Shown here piece after piece: positions 10,401 through 21,115 of a stretch of 64,000 nt of DNA. The position numbers were made by a program, and so were the translations under genes. Position 1 is the stretch's first letter. Each line of letters begins with the position of its first letter. The notes below the pieces were generated by a model, which had not been told where the DNA came from, made no database searches, and saw only the letters and a list, made by a program, of their open reading frames with translations. The stretch spans positions 247,501 through 311,500 of the forward strand of contig JAUJYZ010000324.1 of NCBI GenBank assembly GCA_033675265.1, in the 5' to 3' direction. The stretch is from Actinostola sp. cb2023 (Eukaryota; Cnidaria; Anthozoa; Actiniaria; Actinostolidae).

Positions 10401-12598
10401 CACTTTTTATGAAGAATCGTTTGAATTTAATAAAATTAGAGTTTCTGTGCGAAAATTAAAAAAAAAAAAATTGGTGCAATTAATGATCCAAAATAGTGCA
10501 ATTAATGATTTAATCGCACCATTTTTAGCCAATCAGATTGCAGGATTTACTAGTGATTTCAAAATGAATATGATTACCTCTTGTAAGCGACCACCTCCCA
10601 TAAGTGACCACCTTACCTGACAACAAGGGTGGTCACCTACGAGAGGTTCGACTGTATCTAAGTCAAACACTGTAATGATTACCTCTTGTAAGCGACCACC
10701 TCCCATAAGCGACCACCTTACCTGAAAACAAGGGTGGTCGCTAACGAGAGGTTCAACTGTATCTCAGTCAAACACTGTAATGATTACCTCTTGTAAGCGA
10801 CCTCCTCCCATAAGCGACCACCTTACCTGACAACAAGGGTGGTCGCCTCAAAACTAGAAATAATAAAATTACCCCTGATTTGTGAAAAAGGGTGGGAGGC
10901 ACCCCCTTGATCTGTGTAAGCAGGGGTGGGAGGCACCCCCTGATCTGTGTAAGTAGTAGGGGAGGGGTGGGTGATACTTACCGATAGACCAACTGCTGGA
11001 ATTCCTTTGTCCACAAAGAAGGTGGTCACTTTGTGATTGAGCTGAAGAACATATTTGATATCATATTATTTATGTATAAAGTAGTTAGGTACTTTCCACC
11101 ATTGTAATAATGATGATGATGAGAAAGATGATTATAATGATGGTGATGGATGGATGATGATGATTGTAATGATGATGATGGATGATGATTGTAATAATGA
11201 TATAATGATGATGAATGTAATGATGATGATGGATGATGATTGTAATGATGGTGATGATGGATGATGATGATTGTAATGATGATGATTGCATTGATGATGA
11301 TTGTAATAATGATAATGATGATTGTAAAAATGATGATGATGATTGTAATGATGATGATTGCAATGATGATGATTGTAATAATGATGATGATGATTGTAAA
11401 AATGATGATGATGATTGTAATGATGATGATGATTGCAATGATGATGATTGATGATGATGATTGTAATGATGATGATGATATTACCTTGGTAACAGATACT
11501 CTAGTCTTAGCAAAACCAATTCTACCTCTCTGTACATCTACACCCAAACCTTTAGCTGTGTTATATTCGTGAGCCTGAAAGTGTCCAAAAGATCTGAAAT
11601 AGAGAATTGAAAGCTCATTGCTGAAGACAAGCAATATTGCACGACATCCATCTGGATTTTGAGAAATTATGACAATTGGGAGTTTAGCTTAGAGGGATGG
11701 TCGCATGCGAGAGCTACAGTAGTTGCTGAGGATCCAGTTTTGGGCAGCTTCTGGATATTGCTGGAGTGCATATGGTGGCCATGTTGGTTCCCGATAACAA
11801 AGCATTCCTCATTAGCTGCTCTTGTTTGTACCACCAACATGGCTGCTTGCATCTCAGTACTCTAAATCTCCAGGGATTGATTGTAAACCAGCAAATATCA
11901 ACAGCAAAGCCAATACCTCGTTCTACGGCAAGGTCTTCGTGTAGCTGCATAAATTGTCCTGGCTATTGTTTATTACGTAAAAACCCAGGGGGGGTACTCA
12001 GGGGTATCAGTGATGGGGAGGTGCGAATGAGGCCAAACTTTTTAACCCCCAAAAAGTCCATTACGCAAAAACAAGACCCAAAAAAAGTCCAACGGCCCAA
12101 AATTGTAACCCCAAAAAAGTCCTATTTTTCTCCGCATAAAATCGAGAACAGTAGGATATCATTTTTATCAACCCCCAAAAAAGTCCTTGCCAAAATCTTT
12201 ATATCAAAAAAAGTCCACCAGAAAAATGAAAACCCAAAAAAAGTCCAAGCCGCGAATTTCAAACCCAAAAAATGCCTTCGCACCTCCCCGTCACTGATAC
12301 CCCTGAGTACCCCCCCTGGGGCCCCGTTCTACTGTACCATTGTTGTATTGAGTCGTACTTTTGAATGTCATATGTTATTGTTGTTGATATATAAACTATA
12401 AATTACCGAGAGATTATAAAGTGTAAATATAACCTACCCTGCTCCATGTACGATAATACATGTTCCTCGTAAGTTCCCTACGATTTCCGCTGCCTTTTCA
12501 AACGCGATTGCATTTTCTGTCTCAAGTTGGTTTTTATGAGTGATAGCACTGCCCCCAAGCTTAATAATAACCTCTACACGGCCATCTTCGCCACTCAT
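7455..12598 (-). CDS. IPK: Isopentenyl phosphate kinase, complete, six exons
   Basis: Exons on the minus strand: 12598-12438, 11593-11485, 11041-10982, 9576-9415, 9016-8932 and 7717-7455. All junctions are GT-AG and in phase, giving 279 residues. IPK phosphorylates isopentenyl phosphate to isopentenyl diphosphate with ATP, feeding isoprenoid synthesis; it belongs to the amino-acid kinase fold. Visible family marks are the N-terminal IIKLGGSAIT (11-20, glycine loop with Lys13) and IIVHGAGSFGHFQAHEY (48-64, His58 aligning with the catalytic histidine). Others are FVPVLHGDCVVD (138-149), ILSGDKIIE (156-164), VVFLTNVNGIYDKPP (175-189) and DVTGGLRGKLQSA (220-232). Length is normal. The start ATG directly precedes the kinase strand. 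Introns 1, 2, 3 and 5 are loaded with MITEs and microsatellites, yet all exon marks are intact, so the gene is probably functional. Confidence 0.93.
7835..8024. mobile_element. MITE, 190 bp, in IPK intron 5
   Basis: The termini CTATTAATAACACACCTACA and TGTAGGTGTGTTATTAATAG are exact inverts. The centre is a second near-perfect palindrome around AATTAATTAATT, with GTGCAATT and AATTGCAC at 7940-7960. Confidence 0.88.
8199..8799. mobile_element. 600-bp TIR element, family GAGTACAAACACTAAAAGC
   Basis: Left end GAGAACAAACACTAAAAGCA and right end TGCTTTTAGTGTTTGTACTC are inverted, with TA on both outer sides. The terminal match extends through CATGCAA. A related copy is at 17182-17791 and a single terminus lies at 55366. 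No transposase ORF is present, so it is non-autonomous. The TA flanks suggest a Tc1/mariner-like mobiliser. Confidence 0.85.
9776..9965. mobile_element. Near-complete palindrome, 190 bp, in IPK intron 3
   Basis: The arms run from AAGAAATAGAAAAC to GTTTTCTATTTCTT and stay paired through AGATTTATAGCAC, CTGATCAGAACAC and AGAAGTGTT to a small loop near GACGCGTAGCGG. This is a foldback MITE structure. Confidence 0.85.
10136..10278. mobile_element. MITE, 143 bp, family GTGCAATTTGGTCTG
   Basis: GGTAATAGAACTGAGTGGAG at the left pairs with the inverse of the right end (GACACGAAGTTCAATTACC). The internal arms GGTCTGAAATCATAC and GTATGATTTCAGACC are perfect inverts. It lies in IPK intron 3. Confidence 0.85.
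10283..10575. mobile_element. Inverted-repeat element, about 290 bp
   Basis: AATCATATTCATTTTGAAAT at the left is repeated inverted at the right (ATTTCAAAATGAATATGATT). The arms are short and the interior is AT-rich. It abuts the previous MITE on the left and the tandem array on the right. Confidence 0.75.
10572..10852. repeat. 105-bp tandem repeat, about 2.7 copies
   Basis: Units start with GATTACCTCTTGTAAGCGAC at about 10572, 10677 and 10782. Each unit holds the self-complementary pair GCGACCACC and GGTGGTCGC. A related partial copy lies at about 9700-9775 in the same IPK intron, so the sequence is also dispersed. Confidence 0.92.
11100..11480. repeat. (ATG)n microsatellite in IPK intron 2
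   Basis: An array of GATGATGATTGTAAT units sits between the IPK exons at 11041 and 11485. The long open frames over it are compositional. Confidence 0.95.
11984..12320. mobile_element. MITE, 337 bp, with internal AAAAAGTCC repeats
   Basis: The arms start CCCAGGGGGGGTACTCAGGG and end in the inverse CCCTGAGTACCCCCCCTGGG, and pair for about 44 bp through GTGATGGGGAGGTGCGAA. The interior contains at least seven direct copies of CCCAAAAAAGTCC. It lies in IPK intron 1. Confidence 0.9.
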
Positions 12599-12768
12599 TT
12601 AGAATTCGTGTCAAAATTTTGGCTGTTTTCGCAATATCTGCAAGGCATTCCTCGATAGTATTTGTTTGGGGTTTGGGGTTCCTGTGGTGTTATACACAGG
12701 TAGCCCAGTCTGGACACACTTGCTGCAACCATTCCTTTTGAGGCTACTATGAATGATAAAATGATATC

Positions 12769-13118
12769 ACAGGTAGCCCAAGCTCTACTCATGAGTCATG
12801 GCAGCTTTGCCAATCAGTTTTATTGAAAAACCTAAAAACACAATTTCTCTGAAAATTCTGAATAAAGTTTACTAAAACAAACACAGTGTGTTTTACTATA
12901 TATTCTTCACATCTGGAGTGAATTTCAGCTCATTTTAATCATTTTGGGTATTTGTTTTCCCCTCATATGTATACTGTCACAGTATAGTAAAACACACTGT
13001 GTTTGTTTTAGTAAACTTTATTCAGAATTTTCAGAGAAATTGTGTTTTTAGGTTTTTCAATAAAACTGATTGGCAAAGCTGCCATGACTCATGAGTAGAG
13101 CTTGGGCTACCTGTGATG
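12769..13118. repeat. Large inverted repeat, arms about 130 bp, loop about 80 bp
   Basis: The left arm (about 12769-12900) carries CACAGGTAGCCCAAGCTCTA, CATGGCAGCTTTGCCAATCA and ACACAGTGTGTTTTACTATA. It reappears as a nearly exact reverse complement at about 12984-13118. The high identity of long arms suggests a recent foldback event or element. An outer, weaker pair (CCTTTTGAGGCTACT at about 12736; AGTAGCCTCAAAAGG at about 13363) encloses it. Confidence 0.9.
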
Positions 13119-13129
13119 ATATTTGCGAC

Positions 13130-13600
13130 TTTTTTTGATGGGCGTGCGCGATATATAATACGTAGATATGTTGGGTTCCCTGTGTTGAGTAACGTATAAT
13201 GTTGGGATCCCTGTGTGTATCCCGCGCGTCCCGCAGGACGCACACAGGAAGCCCAACATTATACATTTCTATACACAGGGAACCCAATATATAAATGCTC
13301 GCGCGCTCTACCACAGGAAACCCAACAAAAAAAGACGCAAATATCATTTTATTGAATTATTTAGTAGCCTCAAAAGGAATGGTTGGGCTGCCTGTGCTCG
13401 AACGCGGCATTTTATGCGTAAAATTGGGTTCCCTGTGGTACACAGGATACACAGGGAACCCACCCACTGTGAGGTCACAAACCTAAGTTGGTGTAAAATT
13501 GCGACCAGTGAGCGAGCCCCAGCGAGCGAACTGGGAGCAACGCTAATCTTTGGTTGGGCTTCCTGTGTATTCAGATGCCAGCTCGATTCTCGATTTGTGT
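13130..13600. repeat. Cluster of inverted CACAGGGAACCCAAC-type termini
   Basis: TTGGGTTCCCTGTG and its inverse occur about ten times in both orientations (for example near 13172, 13204, 13243, 13275, 13313, 13425 and 13455). One pair forms a hairpin around 13190-13270 (GTATAATGTTGGGATCCCTG against CAGGAAGCCCAACATTATAC). This looks like stacked MITE ends or an amplified terminus. Confidence 0.75.
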
Positions 13601-13694
13601 TTTTCAGTGGGTGGGTGGAGAAATATTTTTTTCACGTGACTTTTGCCCTGACGTCATATATCGTACGTTCATTTGGGCATTTGTGACTCGCGAT

Positions 13695-14806
13695 CTCGTG
13701 TTCAGAGTGGATTCGAAGCCTTTTTGCTCGTACTTTATATCCGATTCTTCGATGGAATTATGTAAAGATCTTCATTTATTGTTGACGATCGCTTTAGTTA
13801 TCAACATATCGAGGGGAAGGCAATGTTATTATATTAGTCTTTCAGCTCTGTTGTGTGCGCTAAGTCGCTGCACTGATTGTCACTGTGGACTGCAACATAT
13901 AAAGTAGTCGATCGAATCCTAGTACCGTATAAATGCTAGCTCTTGGAAACCAAGTCATCCCAGATGCAGAGACATTGTCACTGAATTATCTGCCTAACAG
14001 CTCCTTTGTTTTATATCGTGCCGCCAACCGTACCAATCTTTATTCTAAATTCAAGATATAGGTGTTCATAAGAGACCGTTCATAAGTGTAGCAAAATGAA
14101 TACTGAAAATCGAGTACGTACATTGATAAAGAAAAAAAGTGTATGTTGATTTTTATTGATTGATACTAATGTCTTTCTTCAGTGATAATAATTGCCGTCT
14201 TAGCGAAGCGTAGATGCATGGCTTATAAATTCTATAGTCTGCAATAGATTTCTAAAACTGTTCAGTAGTACACAGGCTTGCAATAACTAGCCTCCTATGT
14301 AACATGACAGCGGCAATCACATCTCTGTAAAAATCAACCAATCAGAATGGACCGTTCCCACGGCTGAAATGGACAAGAAACGATCGCGAAATCAAAACAT
14401 TTTTACGTACATGGAGGATTGTCAATTGCCCTATACCATTATGACGTAACGGCTTATTTATGAGGGGGACAGAATCGTGAAGAACAATAGAAATTTGAAC
14501 TAAATCTGCTCTGCTGAGGTTCGCTAGATTTCAAATTGGCTAGTTTCCAGATATTATGTTCATCGATGCTTTTCCCACAATATTTACTGTGTTTGGTGAC
14601 TTTTATCGCTTTCAGACCGTCTGTAAAATACATTTATTTGGGAAATCCTTTGTGTTGTTGCTGTTTTGTCCCCCTCTAGCGACCATGATCCTTAGCGTTT
14701 AAACAATAGATTGTTTTGATTTGACGTCATAGTGGTATAGGGCAATTTGTCTTGGTTTTCGAATTCGGAGGTCGCAATTTTTGACCTATGGTTAGCCTAG
14801 TATATT
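13695..14806 (+). repeat. Dispersed repeat, copy 1 (inverse of 57.9 kb copy)
   Basis: The sequence from about 13695 to 14806 matches, in reverse complement, 57913-58700. Anchors are GCCTTTTTGC with TTTATATCCGATTC, CATCCCAGATGCAGAGACAT, TAGGTGTTCATAAGAGACCG, GACCGTTCCCACGGCTGAAA and TTTTTGACCTATGGTTAGCC. Copy 1 is longer because it contains the insertion at 14428-14743. No coding potential was seen and the family is not recognised. Confidence 0.9.
14428..14743. mobile_element. MITE, 316 bp, AATT target duplication
   Basis: The termini GCCCTATACCATTATGACGT and ACGTCATAGTGGTATAGGGC are inverted. AATT occurs on both sides (14424-14427 and 14744-14747). The other copy of the host repeat, at about 57.97 kb, reads straight through this point with a single AATT, which is the empty site. 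Confidence 0.92.
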
Positions 14807-15489
14807 CATAAAATATTTTGTCTTATATCTACATAATGAAGATATTACATCAATTGGGAACCCTGTGTAATTTTGTGCGGTTTTTAGTTCATATCAGCTT
14901 AAAGATGACGTCATTCCTCCACGTGTTGTTTCGGTTTCAGTCACTCCCCACAAAACAAGACATCGACATATGCTTAAACAGATGGGGATATTGGAGGGGT
15001 TAGGTAGGGGGCTTTGTACAGGCTAGAATTGACCTTAGGGGGGAGGGGAGGGGAAATTGGTGGTGAAATAATAATAATAATTATTAAAATAATAACATAT
15101 CAAGATATTTTTACTGACAATGGCAAAAAAATCAACTTCACCTTCAAAGGTTTTTTGAACTCGAAACTGCAGAACTCACTAGAGCTTTTGATTTCTACAC
15201 TCTTGTGCCAACCGTATCCCTACCCTACCCCCCTAAAATCATCTCACCCCACCCCTGACAAAAATGCGCAATCAGAACAGAAACAAACTGGCCGATGAGT
15301 TTGTCAATAAATCTATCGAGAACCAATCAGAAGTCAATTGCAACAGCAGTCATATGGCTTTTTCACCGATGATTATTAATTCAGATTTTTGTTTCTTTTC
15401 TTTTCCTCGAGCTCATTGGAGTCGTAAAGTTGCATCTCTGAACGTCCACTGAATTCAGCAGTAATTAGCCGGGGTTAAAGAAAGATAGA

Positions 15490-17002
15490 ATGTTTAAAAG
15501 GAGAGATAGGAAAGACAACTCGGAGAAAATCCAGTCAAGACGAAGAGCGCGAATCAACTCGACATTAAACCGAAAGCATGGCGGATTGTCGCGGTTCAAC
15601 AACGAGCAGATCGTTGAGTTACAGGAGGCTTTCAAACTCATCGACCAGGACCAAGACGGGGAGATCAGCAGAAAGGACTTAAAGGACTTTCTGGTGTCCC
15701 TGGGCCATGATCCCACAGAAGCAGAAATCCGTAACATGTTGACAGAAATTCCACCACCTTCAGATTTGGCGCATTTTCTAGAGATGTTTGGTGACAAGAT
15801 GGAGTGTGTTGACTCTGAGGATTTAATACGTAATGCCTTCTCGTGTTTTGACGAAAGCGGCAACGGATACATCGACCTCGCTGAATTCCGTGAATTATTG
15901 ACCACCATGGGATCGAGGCTGTCTCAGCAACAGGTTAGTATGCACGTGGTATCGAGGCTAATTAGTATGCACGTGGTATCGAGGCTAATTAGTATGTACG
16001 TGGTATCGAGGCTAATTAGTATGCACGTGGTATCGAGGCTAATTAGTATGCACGTGATATCGAGGTTAATTAGTATGCACGTGGTATCGAGGCTAATTAG
16101 TATGCACGTTGTATCGACGCTAATTAGTATGCACGTGGTATCGAGGCTAATTAATATGCACGTGGTATCGAGGCTAATTAATATGCACGTGGTATCGAGG
16201 CTAATTAGTATGCACCTGGTATCGAGGCTAATTAGTATGCACGTGGTATCGAGGCTAATTAATATGCACGTGGTATCGAGGCTAATTAGTATGCACCTGT
16301 ATCGAGGCTAGCTAATTAATATGCACGTGGTATCGAGGCTAATTAGTATGCACGTGGTATCGAGGCTAATTAATATGCACGTGGTATCGAGGCTAATTAG
16401 TATGCACGTGGTATCGAGGTTAGCTAATTAATTTGCACGTGGTATCGAGGCTAGCTAATTAATATGCACGTGGTATCGAGGCTAATTAGTATGCACGTGG
16501 TATCGAGGCTAGCTAATTAATTTGTACGTGGTATCGAGGCTAGCTAATTAATATGTACGTGGTATCGAGGCTAATTAGTATGCACGTGGTATCGAGGCTA
16601 GATAATTAATTTGCACGTGGTATCGAGGCTAGCTAATTAATATGCACGTGGTATCGAGGCTAGTTTATTAGTATGCACATGATATCGAGGCTAGCTAATT
16701 AATATGTACGTGGTATCGAGGCTAGCTAATTAATATGTACGTGGTATCGAGGCTATCCTTTGGGCGCGCAAAGTATTGTGGTCAAACGCAAACAGCTACC
16801 ATCGTTTCCAGTACTGAAGAAAAACCCATAAACAAGAGACCATGCACGGTGTCTTGCCCCTAAAGCAATCTAACTCAATCTTTTTAATACATTTTCTTAT
16901 CAGGTCGACGAAATCTTCCTTCACGGTGCCATCACGGACGAAAATGGCAAATTTCGATGTGACGATGTCATAAAGCTACTGAAATACGGCAGTGAAGACT
17001 AA
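15490..17002 (+). CDS. Myosin regulatory light chain-like, two exons
   Basis: Exons 15490-15933 and 16904-17002 join in phase 0 and give 180 residues. The closest family is the myosin II regulatory light chain, which wraps the heavy-chain neck and controls contractility. Support: FNNEQIVELQEAFKLIDQDQDGEI (EF loop 52-63), FLEMFGDKM (96-104), DLIRNAFSCFDESGNGYI, AEFRELLTTMGSRL, and a C-terminal exon ending KLLKYGSED. These match the conserved order of regulatory light chains. The basic N-terminus RRRARINSTLNRK (17-29) resembles the kinase-target segment, with Ser24/Thr25 as candidate sites. The second canonical loop (121-132: D, S, N, Y, D, E at ligand positions) looks intact, whereas classical regulatory chains have lost it. 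The intron is filled by a minisatellite. Confidence 0.87.
15934..16755. repeat. 27-bp minisatellite in light-chain intron
   Basis: About 28 copies of a 27- to 31-bp unit (core CACGTGGTATCGAGGCTAAT plus TAGTATG, or a variant with GCTAATTAATATG) begin right at the splice donor. Nearly every unit contains CACGTG (an E-box) and TAATTA or TTAATTAA. The first twelve or so units are 27 bp, so retention of the intron keeps the frame open for a nine-residue peptide repeat until a stop near 16311. Confidence 0.95.
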
Positions 17003-17181
17003 ACCCAGTCTTGTACTGTCGCATGCAGCGAAGAAATAACGCACACAAATTAAACAAAATGGCAGTACCGAAAAAATTCCCATAATCCTTTGCGCACGGA
17101 AAACGCTATTATAATTTAAAATAGAAGAAATATCAGAACAGAGAGATTTGAAAACTTTGCAACTTAAATTAAATTAAATTA

Positions 17182-17791
17182 GAGTACAAACACTATAAAA
17201 GAGTGAAATAGTACTGAATCTAAATAGTACTAATTAACAATTAGACTACGAGTTCGGGGTTTCTATGAGGCAATAGTCAACGAGGCACGTACGTAGCGCC
17301 GAGTTGACTATCCTCTTAGAAAACGAGAACGAGTAGTCTAATTGTTTTAGCATAAACCATCCAGTAGGTCAGTAGAAAATGACAGAAACAAACAACAGAC
17401 AATAATTCGTTGAGAAACTCCTCCGTAACATTAGCAAAACGCGACGACGAAGCCGCCATTTTTTTTGTTTACATCTACTCGGGGTCTATGAGCTGATAGA
17501 CCACTAGTAGCGAACCAATCAGATTGCAGGATTTGCGATAGACCACTGGATGGTTTATGCTAATTGATACTCATATTTTATAGTTTAAGAAGATTGTTTT
17601 TTGTTTTTTTCATTATTATTTTTATTCTGTAAAGCGCATTAGATCATATTTACATGTAATTTTTGCGCAATATAAGTATTATATTATTATTATTATTATT
17701 ATTATTATTATGAAATATCCTCTGTTTTGTATTGTTTCATCACTCTATTTAGTGCTCATAGTACTGTTTCACGCTTTTAGTGTTTGTACTC
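17182..17791. mobile_element. 610-bp TIR element, second copy of GAGTACAAACACTA family
   Basis: Left end GAGTACAAACACTATAAAAG and right end GCTTTTAGTGTTTGTACTC are inverted and flanked by TA. A subterminal pairing (AATAGTACTGAATCTAAATA against TATTTAGTGCTCATAGTACT) continues inward. An internal TIR pair (ATTAGACTACGAGTTC..., CCACTGGATGGTTTATGCTA) suggests a second nested element at about 17240-17570. It starts some 180 bp after the light-chain stop. Confidence 0.82.
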
Positions 17792-18001
17792 TAAGTTGTT
17801 AGCTACTTAATTCATTGATGTCACATGTACGTAAATGCTTGGATGCATTCATTCTCAAAAAGGTGCACCGTAAGTTTCAAAAGGCCAAGTTCATCCGTTT
17901 TTGAAAAATGCATTCGTTGAATTTTAATTAAAATTCCATATTGCATTCAAAATTCCATATATGATTACCTAGCTCTACTATACTATATATAATTAGAAGT
18001 A

Positions 18002-18281
18002 CAGTCATTTGCAAAAATTATGGCCGCTAAGAAATATCAATATATCAATATATCGGGTGCATTATGGGTAATTAAATAATCGAAAATTCCCCTTAAAATG
18101 GGTTAACGCCAGCAAAGTTGGTAGAAATATTTAGTGTAATGTTTATTTTAGTCTTACGTTTGTATTTTGCTTCATTTAATAAGTTAGGAAACTCAAAATA
18201 GTATTATTTAATTACCCATAATGCACCCGATATATTGATATATTGATATATCGTGGCGGCCAGAATTTTTGCAAATGACTG
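18002..18281. mobile_element. MITE, 280 bp, CAGTCATTTGC termini, TA duplication
   Basis: CAGTCATTTGCAAAAATTAT pairs with the inverse of the right end (TTTTTGCAAATGACTG). The arms continue through AATATATCAATATATC and TAATTACCCATAATGCACCC. TA flanks both tips, as for Tc1/mariner insertions. Confidence 0.88.
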
Positions 18282-20394
18282 TAGATAATGTAGTAATGAT
18301 CGGTCACTATAAAGCAGTACTAGTTACCTCATATTTGATCTATAAATGTGACTGCTACGATATCTAAAACTAGTTTTGTAGATGGCATCTTTATCGTGTC
18401 TGATTAATGTGGGAATTGAAACGTCTGTTCTCGGTTATTTGAGTCTTGAGCATAATTAACTTCCCGAAATAGATGATTATGTCGTCGTTCAATTCCACTC
18501 ATTTTCTCCCCCTTTTTCCCGCTTTGTCCCCGACCTTGCTTCTCCTTAATTTGCTCTCCCCACTGCTTCCCCTCTGATCCCTCTCTTCTCGCCCATTTGC
18601 TCCCCCTTTGTTTCCCCTTCTGCCCCACTTTACTACCCCTCCCCTTTGCTCCACATTTTGCTCCCATTTGACCTCCCCCCCCTCTGCTCCCCAAAAAAAC
18701 GGGTTGATTCGGAGCCTACTATACTACTTATACTTAGCATGAGTCATAACCGAAGTTTTCTAAGTATAACTCGGTTACATACATTCATGCATACATGCAT
18801 ACATATATACTTTATTACAGCTCCCAATAAGGGTTCTTCCGCTAGTATATTGGTTGTTAACACCAAGATCCAAGCAGTTTTAAACACCTCATTTAAAAAA
18901 ATAAATCGTTTCCATTAAGACACGTAGCTACAAACCCTGTATGCTTGGCTACGATCTCCTGGGATATAATTCTTGCTTTAAAAACAACGTTTAGTGTCTT
19001 AGATTAAATCACGATGACGTCAGGAGATGATATCAGTAAGCTCGTTTGTCATCGTAACGATATATTGTCTGTACACTGCATGAGAGGAGATTATTTCATT
19101 ATTTCCTCGTGTGGTGCTTTCAGTTGGTCTTGATTGCTGTGTCATTCACTGAATATAGCTATTGATTAAAGCTTAGCTTGATGAGATCTAGTGAATCTCA
19201 GCGCGCGCACGTTGCTGATATGGTAATGGGGGGCCGGGAAAGCGTACACTCTTCAAACCTTGAAAATTCGTTGGAAATTCGACGCGTGCGCGAATCTTTA
19301 AACTGGTTGCTGCTGCTTTTATTGTCATCGTTGCCATTATCATCAGCATCATCAGCATCATCATCATCCTATAGTTATCATCATCATTACCATCACCATC
19401 ATCCATTAATAATAATAATAATAATGTTTATTGCTTATATTGCGCATTTTAACATTTGAATATGATCAAATGCGCATTACACAACACTAGAAATAATTAT
19501 ATACAAATGATAAAAAATGTTCAAACCTTACTAACTTACGAAAACTACCCCCCCCCCCCCCCCCTAAACTAAATTATCAATGTAATATATACTCATTATT
19601 ATAAATAAAATATAAATTTACTAAAATTTATATTTTAAAAATATAAATTAAATAATAATTTACATTACTAGCTATCACCATCATCATTATCAGCATCATC
19701 ATCATCATCACTACCATCATCAGTCATCGCCATTATCATTACCATCTAAGGTAGCTAGAGATCACCGTAGTGAAATTCTTTGTAACGAATTTCCAATGAA
19801 TTTCCAAAGGTTTGAGGAGCGCGCGAGTTTTCAGTTCAGAAGATTAATCATCGTATTTTGTTCCGATTATTGTTACTATCAGATCAATGACATGCCAGCC
19901 GCGTGTCATTTTGTCAGTTTTTACCACTGTTACTGGCTATCGACGTTGCTACTGATCACACCTTCATCATGTCCACCCCAAGTTCGCCTTGAATCTGAGA
20001 ACTTTCAAATGAACTGTGAATGAATGCTGCTCAAAACACATGCAGAGATAGTAATTTCAAAAGATGTTTTATCGAAAAGCTAGTTTTAATAGGATCTATT
20101 TAAGCTGCTTTTCAATTCGCTTCGTTATCAACGATATAAAGTTCATATTTACCACAATGAAAGCTTTAAACGACGACCATATGGATCCTTAAATGTTCAA
20201 TAATTTAGAGTATGTACGTCAGAATATGGCTCGATTGAACGAATTTGAAAGATAAGTGACAAGTAAAGTAATTCACTAGATCAGTATTTATGTTGATTAA
20301 ACCATACAAGTGTAAATGCATCTGCAGTTTCATTCCCCCTCGAAATTCCAACCAAATTAAAATAATCTCAGTCAAATTTTCTAATTTCGTACGG
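18282..20394. other. Intergenic segment, no supported gene
   Basis: It contains a pyrimidine-rich block (about 18505-18690, TCCCC and CTCCCC repeats), short (ATC)n tracts at 19335-19405 and 19670-19740, and a run of 16 C at 19551-19566. It also holds AT-rich sequence. ORFs here are short and compositional. Confidence 0.6.
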
Positions 20395-21115
20395 TTTTCT
20401 GAATGAAATAAATGCCGATGATGAGTGAGTGAATAGATGAATGGATGGATGAATGAATGGATGGATGGATGAATGATCGATGGATGGATGAATGGATGGA
20501 TGAATGAATGGATGAATGAATGGATGGATGAATGGATGGATGAATGAATGGATGGATGGATGAATGATCAATGGATGAATGAATGGATGGATGGATGGAT
20601 GATCGATGGATGAATGAATGGATGAATGAATGGATGAATGGATGAATTAATGATCGATGGATGGATGAATGGATGAATGAATGAATGAATGAATGAATGA
20701 ATGAATGAATGAATGAATGAATGAATGAATGAATGAATGAATGAATGAATGAATGAATGAATGAATGAATGAATGAATGGATGAATGATCGATGGATGGA
20801 TGAATGGATGGATGGATGAATGAATGGATGGATGGATGGATGGATCGATGGATGGATGGATGGATGGATGGATGGATGGATGGATGGATGAATGGATGAA
20901 TGAATGGATGAATGAATGAATGAATGAATGAATGAATGAATGAATGGATGAATTAATGATCGATGGATGGATGAATGGATGAATGAATGAATGAATGAAT
21001 GAATGAATGAATGAATGAATGAATGAATGAATGAATGAATGAATGAATGAATGAATGAATGAATGAATGAATGAATGAATGAATGAATGAATGGATGAAT
21101 GAATGAATGGATAAC
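20395..21115. repeat. (GAAT/GGAT)n tetranucleotide array
   Basis: About 720 bp of GAATGAAT and GGATGGAT blocks are interspersed with GATCGATGGATG. A long pure GAAT stretch runs at 20670-20780 and another at 20980-21090. It is the reverse complement in kind of the array at 21562-22195. Confidence 0.97.

Noticed and set aside
11659..12401. ORFs of 60-210 codons within IPK intron 1
   Set aside because: They run through a MITE with AAAAAGTCC direct repeats and lie in an intron of a gene whose exons are secure.
15934..16755. Regular repeats in the light-chain intron considered as a CRISPR-like array
   Set aside because: Units are head to tail without spacers and lie inside a spliced intron.
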